In this document: piece after piece, positions 26,191 to 35,769 of the stretch | How positions within the stretch are numbered: position 1 is the first letter of the stretch | How the letters are laid out: each line of letters opens with the position of its first letter | Assembly: GCA_963720375.1 (NCBI GenBank) | Contig: CAVRFM010000017.1 | Coordinates: 1 to 64,000, forward strand | DNA from: JAPLHP01 sp963720375 | Lineage (GTDB): Bacteria; Chloroflexota; Dehalococcoidia; UBA2247; RBG-13-53-26 | Length of the DNA stretch: 64,000 nucleotides | Direction of reading: 5' to 3' | Notes under the pieces: model-generated | The model's input: the letters and a program-made list of their open reading frames with translations, nothing else | What the model was told of the DNA's origin: nothing | Database searches by the model: none | Translations under genes and position numbers: made by a program

Positions 26191-29100
26191 GTGGCAAAGC
26201 CAAATTGGATAGTCAGCCCTGAACAGATCAAGAACCTGGAAGGCGACGATTTCCAGCTCTTCTGTCAGATACTGCTGGATTTCGAAGCACAGTATCGTCA
26301 TACGAGTGCCAGAGTGGGTGGGCCACCACCAAAGTACGTCGGCGACAAAGGCATGGATCTCTCAGTCGAGATAACTCAGCCTCCAGTCATACCACAGAAG
26401 GACTTTCCACACTCTCTGATCGGAGATGACCTGGGTATCACTTGCGTGAGCTGCAAGGGCGGCATCCATTGGACGAGTCTCCTTAAGAAGGATGCAGGCA
26501 AGCCAGCACCTATTGAGACACTCCGAGAGGGTGGCCATTTTGTGATGCTTGTCAGTACCCAGGTCGCGCAATCTGCAACAGGCGGCCTTATTGACAGTGT
26601 CTCTGGCATTGTGGCCAAGAAGCTCAACACCAATCAGGAGGCCCTGAAGAATCGGGTTCACCTCTATGATGCAGACGACCTCGCGGCTTTCTATGCCTAC
26701 CATCCCATAGGTTTGCACGAGAAGACAAGGATTCGCCTTGGGGTATCGATTCCAAGTGGCCTGTTCACGTTTGAAGAATGGCGAACCTTCCTTGAGATAT
26801 CCCGTTTCTTGCCTTCGTTCGTCTCCGACGATGCAAGGGAAAAGGCTTTGACGGGCCTTTGTTCATTGCTGCAAGCTCAGCTTCCTAGGCGCAAGGCCCA
26901 AGGTGTGTGGATATTCGGACCACCTGGCGTTGGGAAGAGCCGTCTGGTGCTTGAGAGCGTTATTCGTACTCCTGGAGCAGCGCAACGGGTCTTGATGGCC
27001 AAGGACTTCGACTACGGTCGAAGAGCGATCCAGGAATCCGAAATCTCTGCATACGGTGACGTCATACTAGTTGTGGATGAATGCCCTCCGCTATACGCGA
27101 ACGAACTATATGCCAGTTTCGTTGCGAAAGCTGGAGACTCGAACGGTACACTGATGCTCATTGGCCCACAGGAAAGTCCCAGCCAAAGCTCACCGTCTGG
27201 AATCCCAATAGTACCCGTCGCTCCGCTTGAAATGTCGGCGGCAAAAGCCCTGGTAGAACAGGAACTGTCGATTGGCAGTGGGAGTCCGGCCTTGGTGCAA
27301 CGGGTGCTACGGCTGGCTGAGGGCTACCCATGGTTCGCCGTACTGTTGGCTCGTGCGATCAGAGAGGATCCAACGCTACTGCCCGATGGTGGCGATCAAC
27401 TGAATGCGGCGAGGCTAGCTATTGCGGGATCCCCAGCAGAGTACGGTGGCTCGCTGGAGCAATGGGACAAAACATTTGTCCTGCGGGCAAAAGCCCTTCT
27501 GGCCGTCACACTGACTGCCGACATCGACTGGCCTAGAATCTCCAATGAGGACGAGCAACGTCTGGCTAGTGCGCTTCAGGCACCATGGCCGGAGATAAAA
27601 CAGGCTGCCGACGCATGCTGGAAGAGAGGCATACTCCGCACGCGACAGGGCTGGAAATACAAGTATGTCACTCCTAGGAACCTGGCTCGCCTTGTCACAA
27701 CGCTTCTTCTTCAAGACCCCTACAGGTTGGACAAGAGCATCAGGTCATTCGTGCCCGATTTGAGGGCAGTGCTGTACGCTCGCTTGGAGCAACTGGAGGT
27801 TCGCAGAGAACTTCTCGAAGAATTGGCACGAGCGGATGTAGAGGACGACACGCTTTTTACCTCTCTTGACAGTCTGTTGTCGGGTCCACCAAACTTCGCA
27901 CCCCTTCAATTCCTGGCCAAGTGGCAACCAGCATTAACCGCTTATCGCTTGCGCCGTCTAGTGGATTCATTGCCCGTTGATGAACTTCGAGAGCGCACAG
28001 ACGTAAGGCGTCACCTTATGTTCGCGCTTGAGCATATCGCACGTAGAAAACAAGGATTCGGAGACGCTGAAGCAGCTCTTTTCAGACTTGCTCTTGCAGA
28101 GAATGAGACTTGGGCTAACAATGCGACGGCAGTATGGGCTAGTCTCTCTCTGCGTAGTCTTGAGCCTCACACACCAGCTGTTTGATCGGCGCTGGCGATT
28201 CTGAGGCAACGCACGACGACTGGAGGCATTTCGGATCGACTAGTTGCTCTGGCTGGTCTCAAGTCAGCCCTATCGTCGGAGGCTTTTGGTCCCTCGTACT
28301 CCGATAATGATACAGTCGATCAACGATCGCCTAGGCCTGCCATGACCGACATTTCTAGGTCAAAGACAGACGCTTGGGTATTGCTTGGAGAACTCTTCGA
28401 GACCCCGAATCGCTTGTGGCAGGGTCAGCACGAAGGATAGCCGTAGAGAGCTTACGTAGTGCTATCCGATGGGGAGCTGGCAAGATCGCCGTGGAGATCT
28501 TGAAGGAATCTTCGCCGAAGTGGGAAGAAGAATACCTGCTTAAACTAAGGTTTGAGATCGACTCGATCAAAGCCTACGATGAGGCCCAACTAGAGAAAGT
28601 CCCTGAGGTGGACGCGGCAATATCGGAATTGAACGAATTGATTGCCCCCAAGTCGTTCCATGAGAGACTTCTACAAGTGGTTGGCCAGTGGGATCCAGCT
28701 AGCCAAAGTGTCGATGTAGATAATCGTCTCGATGTCCAGCGCGAGCTTGACAGAGAACTGGCAAGCGAAGGTCTATCACTCCCATATCCCATCTTTTCTC
28801 AATTGGACTGGCTTGAAGTGAAGGGGCTGTTCGTGCTTCAGAGTTCATGGTCCAAGTGGGTGCACTGGATCATGGCCACTTGCTGCTAGAGCCGCTGATC
28901 GAGCGCGCAAGAACCGGCCGGTCGGAATGAAAACTTGTCATCATATCTGCTGGGCCTGAGTACTTCAGAACCTCAGGGCAACATCGATGCGATCATTACG
29001 AACATGGCGCGGTGATGCGAAACTCGCCACTGCAACCTTGCTCACAGTTGCTAGGCTTGGCGCCACTGACGAACGCAGCGGATGGGTTGTCGACGATTTG

Positions 29101-29955
29101 GAGAGTGGCCGTCTTGATCCTAAGACGACTCAGTATCTGAGCTTCAGGTCGTGGGCGACAAGTGGTGGCTCTGCAGCCCTGAAGAGGCTGATAGAGGCTC
29201 TGGCCAAGTCGGAGGAGAGTGCAGCATTGCTGGCAGCACTAAATCTGGTCATCGACTGGTACAAGGCAAAGCCTGGGGAGTTGCCAACGATCGAACCGAT
29301 GCTCTTGATACTAATTGAGAAGCTGAGTTCAAAGCCGTTGGCTGGTATGGCAGCATACCAATGGAGACTTGGATGCGAACTGGCCTTGAGTTGCGGATAT
29401 GTAAAACCCGCAGTTGATGCTGCGGTAGCTTCAATCCGATCAACTGAGCGATACGGTTCTGACGACGACGCCTGGCGTGTTCTCCTTGAGGCAGCCAAGA
29501 AGTCTCCAGAGATCGTTTGGCATTCTATTACCCCAGCGTTTCGTCAAAGGAAGCCGGTTCCTATCGAATCCTCTTTGGAGGCATCGAGCCACCATCTGAT
29601 GTCTCAACTTCCCTCTGGAGTGGTTCTTGACTGGGTTTCGCATGATAAAGTTCGTTCGATCATGGTGGCTAGCACGTGCTCAGTTCATGAGTCTCCCCTT
29701 AATGAACTTGCGCGCCAGTTGATCATTAGGTTTGGAGCCGACAGTGATGCTGGACAAGAACTAGCTGCTCGTTCTCACTCGACTCTTGAGGCTGTCAGCA
29801 CTTTAAGCGGTTTTTACAAGACTCAGTTCGGCCATGCGCAAAACTGGGCGAAGGATCCTGACCCAATCGTAACCCAGTGGGGCAAAGCGCGCCTGAAGGA
29901 GTTCCAAACTGGTTTTGAACGCGAATCAGCGCGAGAAGAGTTTGAGAATATGTGA
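26191..29955 (+). pseudogene. Broken STAND ATPase with N-terminal Mrr-like nuclease domain (Avs-like defence gene remnant)
   Basis: The first frame (26,191-28,185, GTG start) encodes 664 residues. Residues 20-95 look like a PD-(D/E)xK nuclease: Asp56 in GDKGMDLSVE and the SCK of ITCVSCKGG (84-91). Residues 235-480 are a P-loop NTPase with Walker A GPPGVGKS (243-250) and Walker B VILVVDE (291-297). Coding then continues with the same alpha-solenoid character but changes frame at about 28,185, 28,405, 28,820, 28,928 and 29,012, ending at 29,955. Intact, it would be about 1,250 residues, fitting nuclease-STAND-sensor proteins such as Avs. At least five disruptions make it inactive as a full-length protein, though the first 664 residues keep both catalytic domains. 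HEAT genes flank it on both sides. Confidence 0.7.
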
Positions 29956-29956
29956 C

Positions 29957-30070
29957 GTGCATGACTCCGGCTGTATTTTACTGTGACAATGTGGCAGGTG
30001 GCAGCCAATAGCTGATGGCGAATTCTCACGGCTGCACAGGCAGATTTTGAGAGTGGCCCTGTCGTTAGGA
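29957..30070 (+). repeat. Duplicated promoter and first codons of the aldehyde oxidoreductase gene
   Basis: About 110 bp closely match 31,605-31,715, which is the leader and first 17 codons of the aldehyde ferredoxin oxidoreductase gene: the ATGGCGAATTCTCACGGC start, with a one-base deletion after CAGGCAGA causing an immediate stop. It is a truncated 5' copy of that gene and may supply a promoter to the HEAT gene that follows. Confidence 0.8.
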
Positions 30071-30108
30071 TATAATGTTGCCGAAGGTTGGAACTGGAGG
30101 ATGTATCC

Positions 30109-30654
30109 ATGGACAGATTAAGGAAGGGCGCAAGTCAAAACAAAGGCAGACGGAGCGATCAGGCTGCCAATATGGATTTACTCATCGCTGAACTGACATG
30201 CAACGACGTGCGGAAATGTCGTCGTGCTCGACAAGCACTGGTGTCTATTGGCGAAAAGGCCGTGGAGCCCCTGATCAACGCTCTGGCGCACCGCAAGGGC
30301 TGGGTGCGTTGGGAAGCAGCGAAGGCGCTGGGGCAGATTAGGGGGCAGGCAGCAACAGACGCTCTCGTGCACGCCCTGGATGACAGGAACTTCGATGTCC
30401 GGTGGCTGGCGGCAGAGGGGCTGATCAGTCGAGGACGCGAAGGAATGATACCCTTGCTGCAGGCTCTCATAGCCGGCTCTGATTCGGCTTGGCTGCGTGA
30501 TGGCGCTCACCACGTGTTTCACGATCTATCCGACGAGGGTCTTAAGAAGCACGTGCGCCCCGTCCTGGCGGCACTGGAGGAACTTGATCCGGCCGTAGAA
30601 GTGCCGCTGGCGGCAAGGACTGCATTGGAAGCGCTTGAGAGAGAATCGGCTTAG
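30109..30654 (+). CDS. Small HEAT-repeat protein
   Basis: About 181 residues. The ATG at 30,109 is preferred because TGGAGGATG precedes it; a TTG 21 bases earlier is in frame. Three to four HEAT repeats are visible: EKAVEPLINALAHRKGWVR, AATDALVHALDDRNFDVR and EGMIPLLQALI, followed by a helical tail. It is probably a protein-binding scaffold. It sits between a truncated copy of the aldehyde oxidoreductase start and a convergent protease gene, so its present promoter may come from that duplication. Confidence 0.72.
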   Translation: MDRLRKGASQNKGRRSDQAANMDLLIAELTCNDVRKCRRARQALVSIGEKAVEPLINALAHRKGWVRWEAAKALGQIRGQAATDALVHALDDRNFDVRWLAAEGLISRGREGMIPLLQALIAGSDSAWLRDGAHHVFHDLSDEGLKKHVRPVLAALEELDPAVEVPLAARTALEALERESA

Positions 30655-30662
30655 GCAGACCT

Positions 30663-31434
30663 TCAGGGCATTTGTGACACCAGACTGTTGATCACAGGCA
30701 TTGCCTCACTGATAGCGATAGCATAGTCGAAGCCCTCCACATCTGTGCTGGGCCCCTCCAACGTTGCGTTCGTGATACCTACTACTTCACCTGAGGTATT
30801 TATCAGCACACCACCGCTATTTCCAGGGTTGATGACTGTATCTGTTTCAATACAACCATTGATCGTCAGGCCAGTCTGATAGGTTACTGAGACATCAAGA
30901 CGGCTCACCAGACCGCCCGTTACCCGAAGGCCCATATCCAGAGAATTACCAATAGCCGCCACAGGCTGTCCCATCTTAAGCGCTGAGGAGTCACCAATGC
31001 TGGCGGACGGCAGGTTCTGAGCATTGATCTTGACTACTGCCAGGTCATGTCCCGAATTGGCCTTTACAGCAGTAGCTGTGAATTTCCTGCCATCATTCAG
31101 AGTAACCGTGATCGTTTGGGCCCCATCGATGACATGGTTGTTCGTAACGATGAGCCCGTTTTGGCCTATCACCCAGCCGCTGCCAGCAGCTCCCCGAGCG
31201 GTTGGATCAGCTGGGGGCACCTTGCAGCCCATATTTTACCTCGATGATTACCACTGAAGGCATAACACTCTGGACCGCGCTGGCAAAGTCCGCTGCCGGG
31301 CTAGCGCTGGCATTACTGGGCGATGATGCCGAGTGACATGCCAGCAGCGGAATCAGCATCAACATCACTAACATTAGGGCTGCGGCGAGCAGTGCTCTCC
31401 CCACGTGCATCTTCGGTATCTTTCCCATCTTCAC
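30663..31434 (-). pseudogene. Trypsin-like (HtrA-type) lipoprotein protease, frameshifted
   Basis: Two frames together make an S1C-type protease. The 5' part (from GTG 31,434 with GAGGAGG before it) encodes a lipoprotein signal ending LLACHSAS and continues to VVIIEVKYG. The rest begins in another frame at about 31,232 with GSGWVIGQNG and carries His in NNHVI, Asp in GHDLAVVK and Ser in NPGNSGG, so the triad is complete. There is no PDZ domain. The frame change lies around 31,210-31,235. Unless corrected, the export signal is separated from the catalytic domain. The gene converges on the HEAT gene and diverges from the aldehyde oxidoreductase. Confidence 0.72.
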
Positions 31435-31592
31435 GGGAGCCTCCTCACAAACGATTTGTGCAAAGTATTGCATCGCCAAACGAGCGGTGCTATTCGTAAA
31501 TCTACTCGACTGAGGGTGTCGGGAAATACGTGTTTCCGAGGGCCATGATAACAAGTTGACATAACTCTTAACGGATCTCCAGAGCAGAGATG

Positions 31593-31720
31593 TGTGACAA
31601 GCGCATTGACTCCGGTTGTATTTTACTGTGACAATGTGGCAGGTGGCAGCAAATAGCTGATGGCGAATTCTCACGGCTACACAGGCAGAATTTTGAGAGC
31701 GGACCTGTCATCAGGGCACA
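31593..31720 (+). repeat. Source copy of the duplicated 5' region of the aldehyde oxidoreductase
   Basis: Matches 29,957-30,070. It contains the conserved leader with TGTATTTTACTGTGACAATG and the ATG at 31,660. A TTGACATAA motif lies just upstream at 31,556. Confidence 0.8.
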
Positions 31721-33582
31721 TCTCCGTTGTGCCCACGTCCGACTATGCTGCATTCGTCGGGGGACGGGGCATTGCAGCCAGGATCCACTGGGACGAGGTG
31801 CCGCCGCAGGTTCCGGCTCTGAGCCCTGAGAACCGCCTGACTTTTCTTACCGGGCCGCTCGTCGGTTTTGCCGGATTCGCCAGCTCCCGCTGGCAGGTGT
31901 GTGGTAAATCTCCAGCTACAGCCCCCGAGCATTTCTGTTACAGCAACCTCGGAGGGACCTGGGGGGTTGCTCTCAAATCTGCCGGGTATGACGGCATCAT
32001 CGTCCAGGGGAGGTCTGACAAACCGGTCTACCTTCTGGTCGAGCAGACCGGAGCGCAACTGCAAGATGCCGGTCATCTCCGGGGCAAGGGAGCTATTGAA
32101 GCACGGGAGATGCTCAAATCTGAATTGGGAGAATCTGTGAATGTGGTGGCATGCGGCCCGGCAGGAGAAAACATGGTTGTTATGGCAAACCTGCTGGCTG
32201 ACAAAGACGCCAGCGGCAGCAGCGGCTTTGGGGCAGTTATGGGCGCGAAGAATCTCAAGGCCATAGCCCTTGTGAAGGGGAATACCAGACTGACCGCTGC
32301 CTACCCTGACAGGCTCCGGGAGTTAGTGCTTCACTATCGCCAACTGAGAGGGGGTTGGAACGAACAGTACTTTGGCGCTGTGGCAGGCAAGACAAGGCGG
32401 GATCACTGCTGGGGATGCCCCGGATTATGTGGCAGGATAGCCTGGAAGGCAGAAAACGGCGCCGAGGGCAAGTTCTTCTGTCAGTCCGCCCTGTTGTATC
32501 AGATCAGGGCTCAGCAGTACTATGGCCAGGGCCAGGAAGGAGATGTGCCGTTTCACGTCACCAAGCTCTGCGACAACTATGGAATCGACACCATGGCTGT
32601 GCATGCGATCATGAGTTGGCTTTCCAGGTGCTACCGGGAGGGTATTCTCAGCGAAGAGGAAACAGGCCTGCCTCTTTCCAGGAGTGGCAGCCTGGAATAT
32701 GCTGACGTGCTGCTTCGCAAGATTGCCTGTAGGGAAGGCTTCGGCGATCTGCTGGCTCAGGGCATCGAGAAGGCAGCGGACGCCGTCGGGAAAGGAGCAC
32801 GGGACAAGATCGGTGACCTGATTCACAAGGCGCAGCAGCCGGACCAGTACGGTGCCCGCACCTATGTCATTAACGGGCTGCTGTACGCTACCGAAGTCAG
32901 GATGCCGATCCAGGAGCTTCATGAGGTGTGCATACCCATACTCGAATGGCTGGGCTGGGCGCAGGGATTGAAAGACGCCTACATGTCCGGCACGGTCTTT
33001 CGCGATGTTGCTGCCAGGTTCTTCGGCAGCCAGGCCGCCGCTGACTTCTCTTCTTATGAAGGAAAGGCACTGGCGGCAAAGCTGATTCAGGACCGCGAGT
33101 ATGCCGGGGAATGCCTGATCCTGTGCGACTACGGGTGGCCGGTGATGACATCGCTCAACATCAGAGACTATGTCGGCGACCCCTCGCTTGAAAGCAGATT
33201 CCTCTCAGCAGTCACCGGAGACAAGGTAGACGAAACAGGTTTCTACCGCCTGGGTGAGAAGGTTTTCAATCTTCAGAGGGCCATCCTGGCTCGCGAAGGT
33301 CACCATGGGCGGCTCAGCGATACACTCCCGGAGTACAGCTTCAGCACTCCGCTGAAATTCGATGTCCTCAATACCGAAATGCTGGTACCTGGTCCCGATG
33401 GCAAGCCCACCTCCAGAAAGGGAATGACACTGGACAAGGGAGAATTCGATAAGATCAAAGGAGAATACTATCAACTGAGAGGGTGGGATGTGTCCACCGG
33501 CAGGCAAACGAGATGGAAACTCGCAGAGCTGGGCCTTACAGACGTCGCCGATGAACTGGAACCGATAGGGCTGCTGGCCTGA
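31660..33582 (+). CDS. Aldehyde ferredoxin oxidoreductase family protein (tungsten enzyme)
   Basis: Oxidises an aldehyde or related carbonyl to the acid, or the reverse, using a tungstopterin and a 4Fe-4S cluster with ferredoxin as electron carrier. The 640 residues open with the family start GRILRADLSSG, have GGRGIAARIHWDE (34-46), and carry the cluster cysteines C250, C253 and C257 in CWGCPGLCG with the fourth in ECLILCDYG (about 486). Length is normal. No ferredoxin or pterin gene is adjacent. The stop at 33,582 lies two bases from the copied tRNA-Gly sequence, so before island insertion this gene was immediately next to tRNA-Gly. Confidence 0.9.
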   Translation: MANSHGYTGRILRADLSSGHISVVPTSDYAAFVGGRGIAARIHWDEVPPQVPALSPENRLTFLTGPLVGFAGFASSRWQVCGKSPATAPEHFCYSNLGGTWGVALKSAGYDGIIVQGRSDKPVYLLVEQTGAQLQDAGHLRGKGAIEAREMLKSELGESVNVVACGPAGENMVVMANLLADKDASGSSGFGAVMGAKNLKAIALVKGNTRLTAAYPDRLRELVLHYRQLRGGWNEQYFGAVAGKTRRDHCWGCPGLCGRIAWKAENGAEGKFFCQSALLYQIRAQQYYGQGQEGDVPFHVTKLCDNYGIDTMAVHAIMSWLSRCYREGILSEEETGLPLSRSGSLEYADVLLRKIACREGFGDLLAQGIEKAADAVGKGARDKIGDLIHKAQQPDQYGARTYVINGLLYATEVRMPIQELHEVCIPILEWLGWAQGLKDAYMSGTVFRDVAARFFGSQAAADFSSYEGKALAAKLIQDREYAGECLILCDYGWPVMTSLNIRDYVGDPSLESRFLSAVTGDKVDETGFYRLGEKVFNLQRAILAREGHHGRLSDTLPEYSFSTPLKFDVLNTEMLVPGPDGKPTSRKGMTLDKGEFDKIKGEYYQLRGWDVSTGRQTRWKLAELGLTDVADELEPIGLLA

Positions 33583-33584
33583 AT

Positions 33585-33632
33585 AGCTGGAGCGGGTGAC
33601 GAGATTCGAACTCGCGACTCCTTGCTTGGGAA
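33585..33632 (-). repeat. Left attachment site: 48-bp copy of the tRNA-Gly 3' half
   Basis: Exact match to 59,865-59,912, from the CCA end of tRNA-Gly(CCC) through the T arm and variable region to the anticodon loop, in the same orientation. Identity stops inside the anticodon loop. It marks the distal end of the 26.3-kb island. Confidence 0.88.
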
Positions 33633-34020
33633 TTACGTGATTACTTTCCCAGCGTCGAGAGGAGCGAAAACCCCGATTTCACTTGCTTGACTCTATCCCT
33701 CTTCCGCCATGGATCCACAACCAGGCAAACCATCATCGCCAAATCATTCCAGGGATCACGGCTAAGGTTATTCTACCAGTCAACAGCCGAAGCTGCAATT
33801 CACGTGATGCGAGCGTGACTTGTACGTGACATCAACTCTACAGTCTACAGGTTGTTTCAGCAAGATGCTCTTTTGCAGAGGATTCAGGTTCAAGTGCACA
33901 TGGTACGGCATTTTAGTCGATAGAATGTCCTCAATGCCAAAATATTCATGGCTCTGGTATATTGCCTCCAATCAAGTTACTCGTTGTATCCAAGCTGAGG
34001 TTGGGGTGAGAAGGTTGCCC
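33633..34020. promoter_or_regulatory. Left island end with phased CGTGA arm-type repeats
   Basis: No gene is seen. CGTGA occurs at 33,636-33,640 and then three times at exactly 11-bp spacing: 33,803, 33,814 and 33,825. A matching array lies at the other end of the island (59,710-59,747). Their position 170 and 118 bases from the two core sites fits tyrosine integrase arm sites. Confidence 0.6.
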
Positions 34021-34443
34021 TCAGTCTCTTTCGCCAACCATCATCGACGCAGCGCCTTCCGCCGCTACCGTCCCATCCCTTCGACTGATGGTAGCCCTTG
34101 TCCACATAAGTCTCTTTGTCTTACGAGTTATGGTAGCGGTTACAAGGAGTGGCTCATCTATGAGTATTGGGCGCTTGAACTTCACCTGGGCCGTAGCAGT
34201 AATCGGAAGGATCCCTGAGCACAGACTATACGCAGCCCAACCCATAGCCTCATCTAGAATCGCACAAATTATCCCACCATGGAGGTAGCCCGGATAGCCT
34301 TGATAAAGCTCAGTAGGTGTGAACTCCGCTTCGACCTTATTCCCTTCCGAGCGGAAACTGAGTCTCAGTCCAACAGGGTTTTCTTGCCCGCAACCAAAAC
34401 ACTTGTTGGTCGATTGTCTCTGCATCTTATCCCTGGATGGCAT
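34021..34443 (-). CDS. PaaI/hotdog-fold acyl-CoA thioesterase
   Basis: 140 residues. The N terminus has CFGCGQENPVGLRLSF, typical of this hotdog subgroup, and the active-site turn GYLHGGIICAILDEAMGWAA (about 53-72) follows. The last strands are TAQVKFKRPI and TRATISRRDG. It is the last catabolic gene of the island on the minus strand. Likely hydrolyses or edits an acyl-CoA formed by the island pathway. It is only distantly similar to the thioesterase at 9,070. Confidence 0.82.
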   Translation of the reverse strand: MPSRDKMQRQSTNKCFGCGQENPVGLRLSFRSEGNKVEAEFTPTELYQGYPGYLHGGIICAILDEAMGWAAYSLCSGILPITATAQVKFKRPILIDEPLLVTATITRKTKRLMWTRATISRRDGTVAAEGAASMMVGERD

Positions 34444-34850
34444 GACTACTCCTCACTCTCGATTTGCTCCAAGACATTGGGGGGCTTTGTCACGAATATA
34501 CTCCACCATCTCAAGCACTACAACCACGCCCAAGTAAATCCATCACCCTCTTGGCTAGTGAGGCTCATGTGCACAAGATGGCCTTCCTTCTTGTTGGTCG
34601 AAGCGCCTCCAGCCCAATAGCGTCTTGTAGGGCTTCAGGCGATCCTTAACAGCGACTTGGTGACTGAAAGTCTCCTCTAGTCGCTACGCTCAAGCATCTT
34701 CCCCAACTAGGATGGCTATGGTGCTCAAAGGATGCCTTGACTTCTTCGTGTCGAAAGCCATATTGGGGGCACTGTGATCTTGAAGCACAGACTATTTCCT
34801 CAGAGCCTTCCTTTTGGACACCGACGGTATCAGTCCTCTTCAGTGAACTG
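34444..34850. other. Interval without a clear gene
   Basis: A 75-residue minus-strand frame (34,646-34,873) overlaps the end of the CBS gene and resembles no family I know. No terminator or repeat is evident. It may contain decayed coding DNA. Confidence 0.35.
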
Positions 34851-35492
34851 CTAACGTGCGCGCTCGTGGACATCGAAGCCGTTCTTTCCCAACTCGTCCA
34901 TCAAACGGGCCAAGTCAGCGCCTTTGAGATGTGCGATGAAGTCGTGTTCCCCCGTATCAGGATGCGCTATTGTGTAGACTGTCACGATCTCAACATTGAA
35001 CTGTCCGATAATGCCCAGTATCCTCTGCAAGTCAGCTATTCCATGCCAGTTGTGCACCGAGAACCTGATCCCTGGCTTGTCGATGCCCAGGATGGGATTG
35101 GCTATCTTGTAGAAGAAGTCATTCGTGGTGGCTATCCCTATCAGTCGGTTGTTCTCCAACACGAGCAAGGCGCCTACCTTCTTGGACTGGGCCAGGGCCA
35201 CTGCCTCCTCAACGGTGGCATCGGGCGGAACCGTAACGACATCTGTCCTCATGACATCCTTGACAGAGATTTTGCTGAGGAGATAGCTGATTTCATGCAT
35301 GCTGAAGGTGGTGAGTTTTGAAGGTCCCGCCTTGTCCAGGGCATCGCGCGATACAACGCCAGCGAGTTTCCCCTTATCTACGACAGGCAGACGCCGTATG
35401 TGATGAGCATCCATGATTCTCCTCGCATCAGCAAGGGACGTACTGCTGGGAATACTGACTACGTTCGTGGTCATAACGTCGCGAATAAACAC
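34851..35492 (-). CDS. CBS-domain pair with C-terminal ACT-like domain (AcuB-like)
   Basis: 213 residues starting at GTG with GGAGG before it. Two CBS motifs: RDVMTTNVVSIPSSTSLADA with RRLPVVDKGKLAGVVS (1-60), and KDVMRTDVVTVPPDATVEEA with GALLVLENNRLIGIATTND (73-125). The C-terminal 80 residues (GIRFSVHNWHGIADLQRIL...) have an ACT-type pattern. CBS pairs bind adenine nucleotides and ACT domains bind small metabolites, so this is probably an energy or metabolite sensor for the upstream transporter or acyl-CoA genes. A large hairpin directly precedes its ribosome site. Confidence 0.82.
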   Translation of the reverse strand: MFIRDVMTTNVVSIPSSTSLADARRIMDAHHIRRLPVVDKGKLAGVVSRDALDKAGPSKLTTFSMHEISYLLSKISVKDVMRTDVVTVPPDATVEEAVALAQSKKVGALLVLENNRLIGIATTNDFFYKIANPILGIDKPGIRFSVHNWHGIADLQRILGIIGQFNVEIVTVYTIAHPDTGEHDFIAHLKGADLARLMDELGKNGFDVHERAR

Positions 35493-35514
35493 CTCCGCCT
35501 CCTTTCCGGGTCCA

Positions 35515-35581
35515 TCGCCGACTTCCTGACGAGCTCAGCCAGAGGTCAGAGGGGCTAAAGCTCGTTCTCGGAAGTCGGCGA
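35515..35581 (-). promoter_or_regulatory. Long structured leader upstream of the CBS-ACT gene
   Basis: A 67-base inverted repeat with three stacked stems: TCGCCGACTTCC/GGAAGTCGGCGA (12 bp), ACGAGCT/AGCTCGT (7 bp), and AGCC/GGCT near the tip, with small internal loops. It ends 22 bases before the GTG start and just before the ribosome site. No T tail follows, so it looks more like a regulatory or processing structure than a terminator. Confidence 0.55.
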
Positions 35582-35769
35582 CCAACGGACAATCCAGCCA
35601 TTTGCAGTTCCTTGCCCTGCCATGCCTATTAACGTATGCATAATTGGGCTGATCATTCCACATAGACCACCGTCGTTGCGAAACCACTTACATACTCAGA
35701 TTGGGCCGTTGTCCTCATTTCCCGCCATCCCATTCCACACTCGCCTTCAGGCCGAACACCGCTCCTCTC

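Noticed and set aside
25820..26203. Minus-strand frames upstream of the STAND gene, partly hydrophobic
   Set aside because: They run antisense into the HEAT gene, lack ribosome sites and match no family I know.
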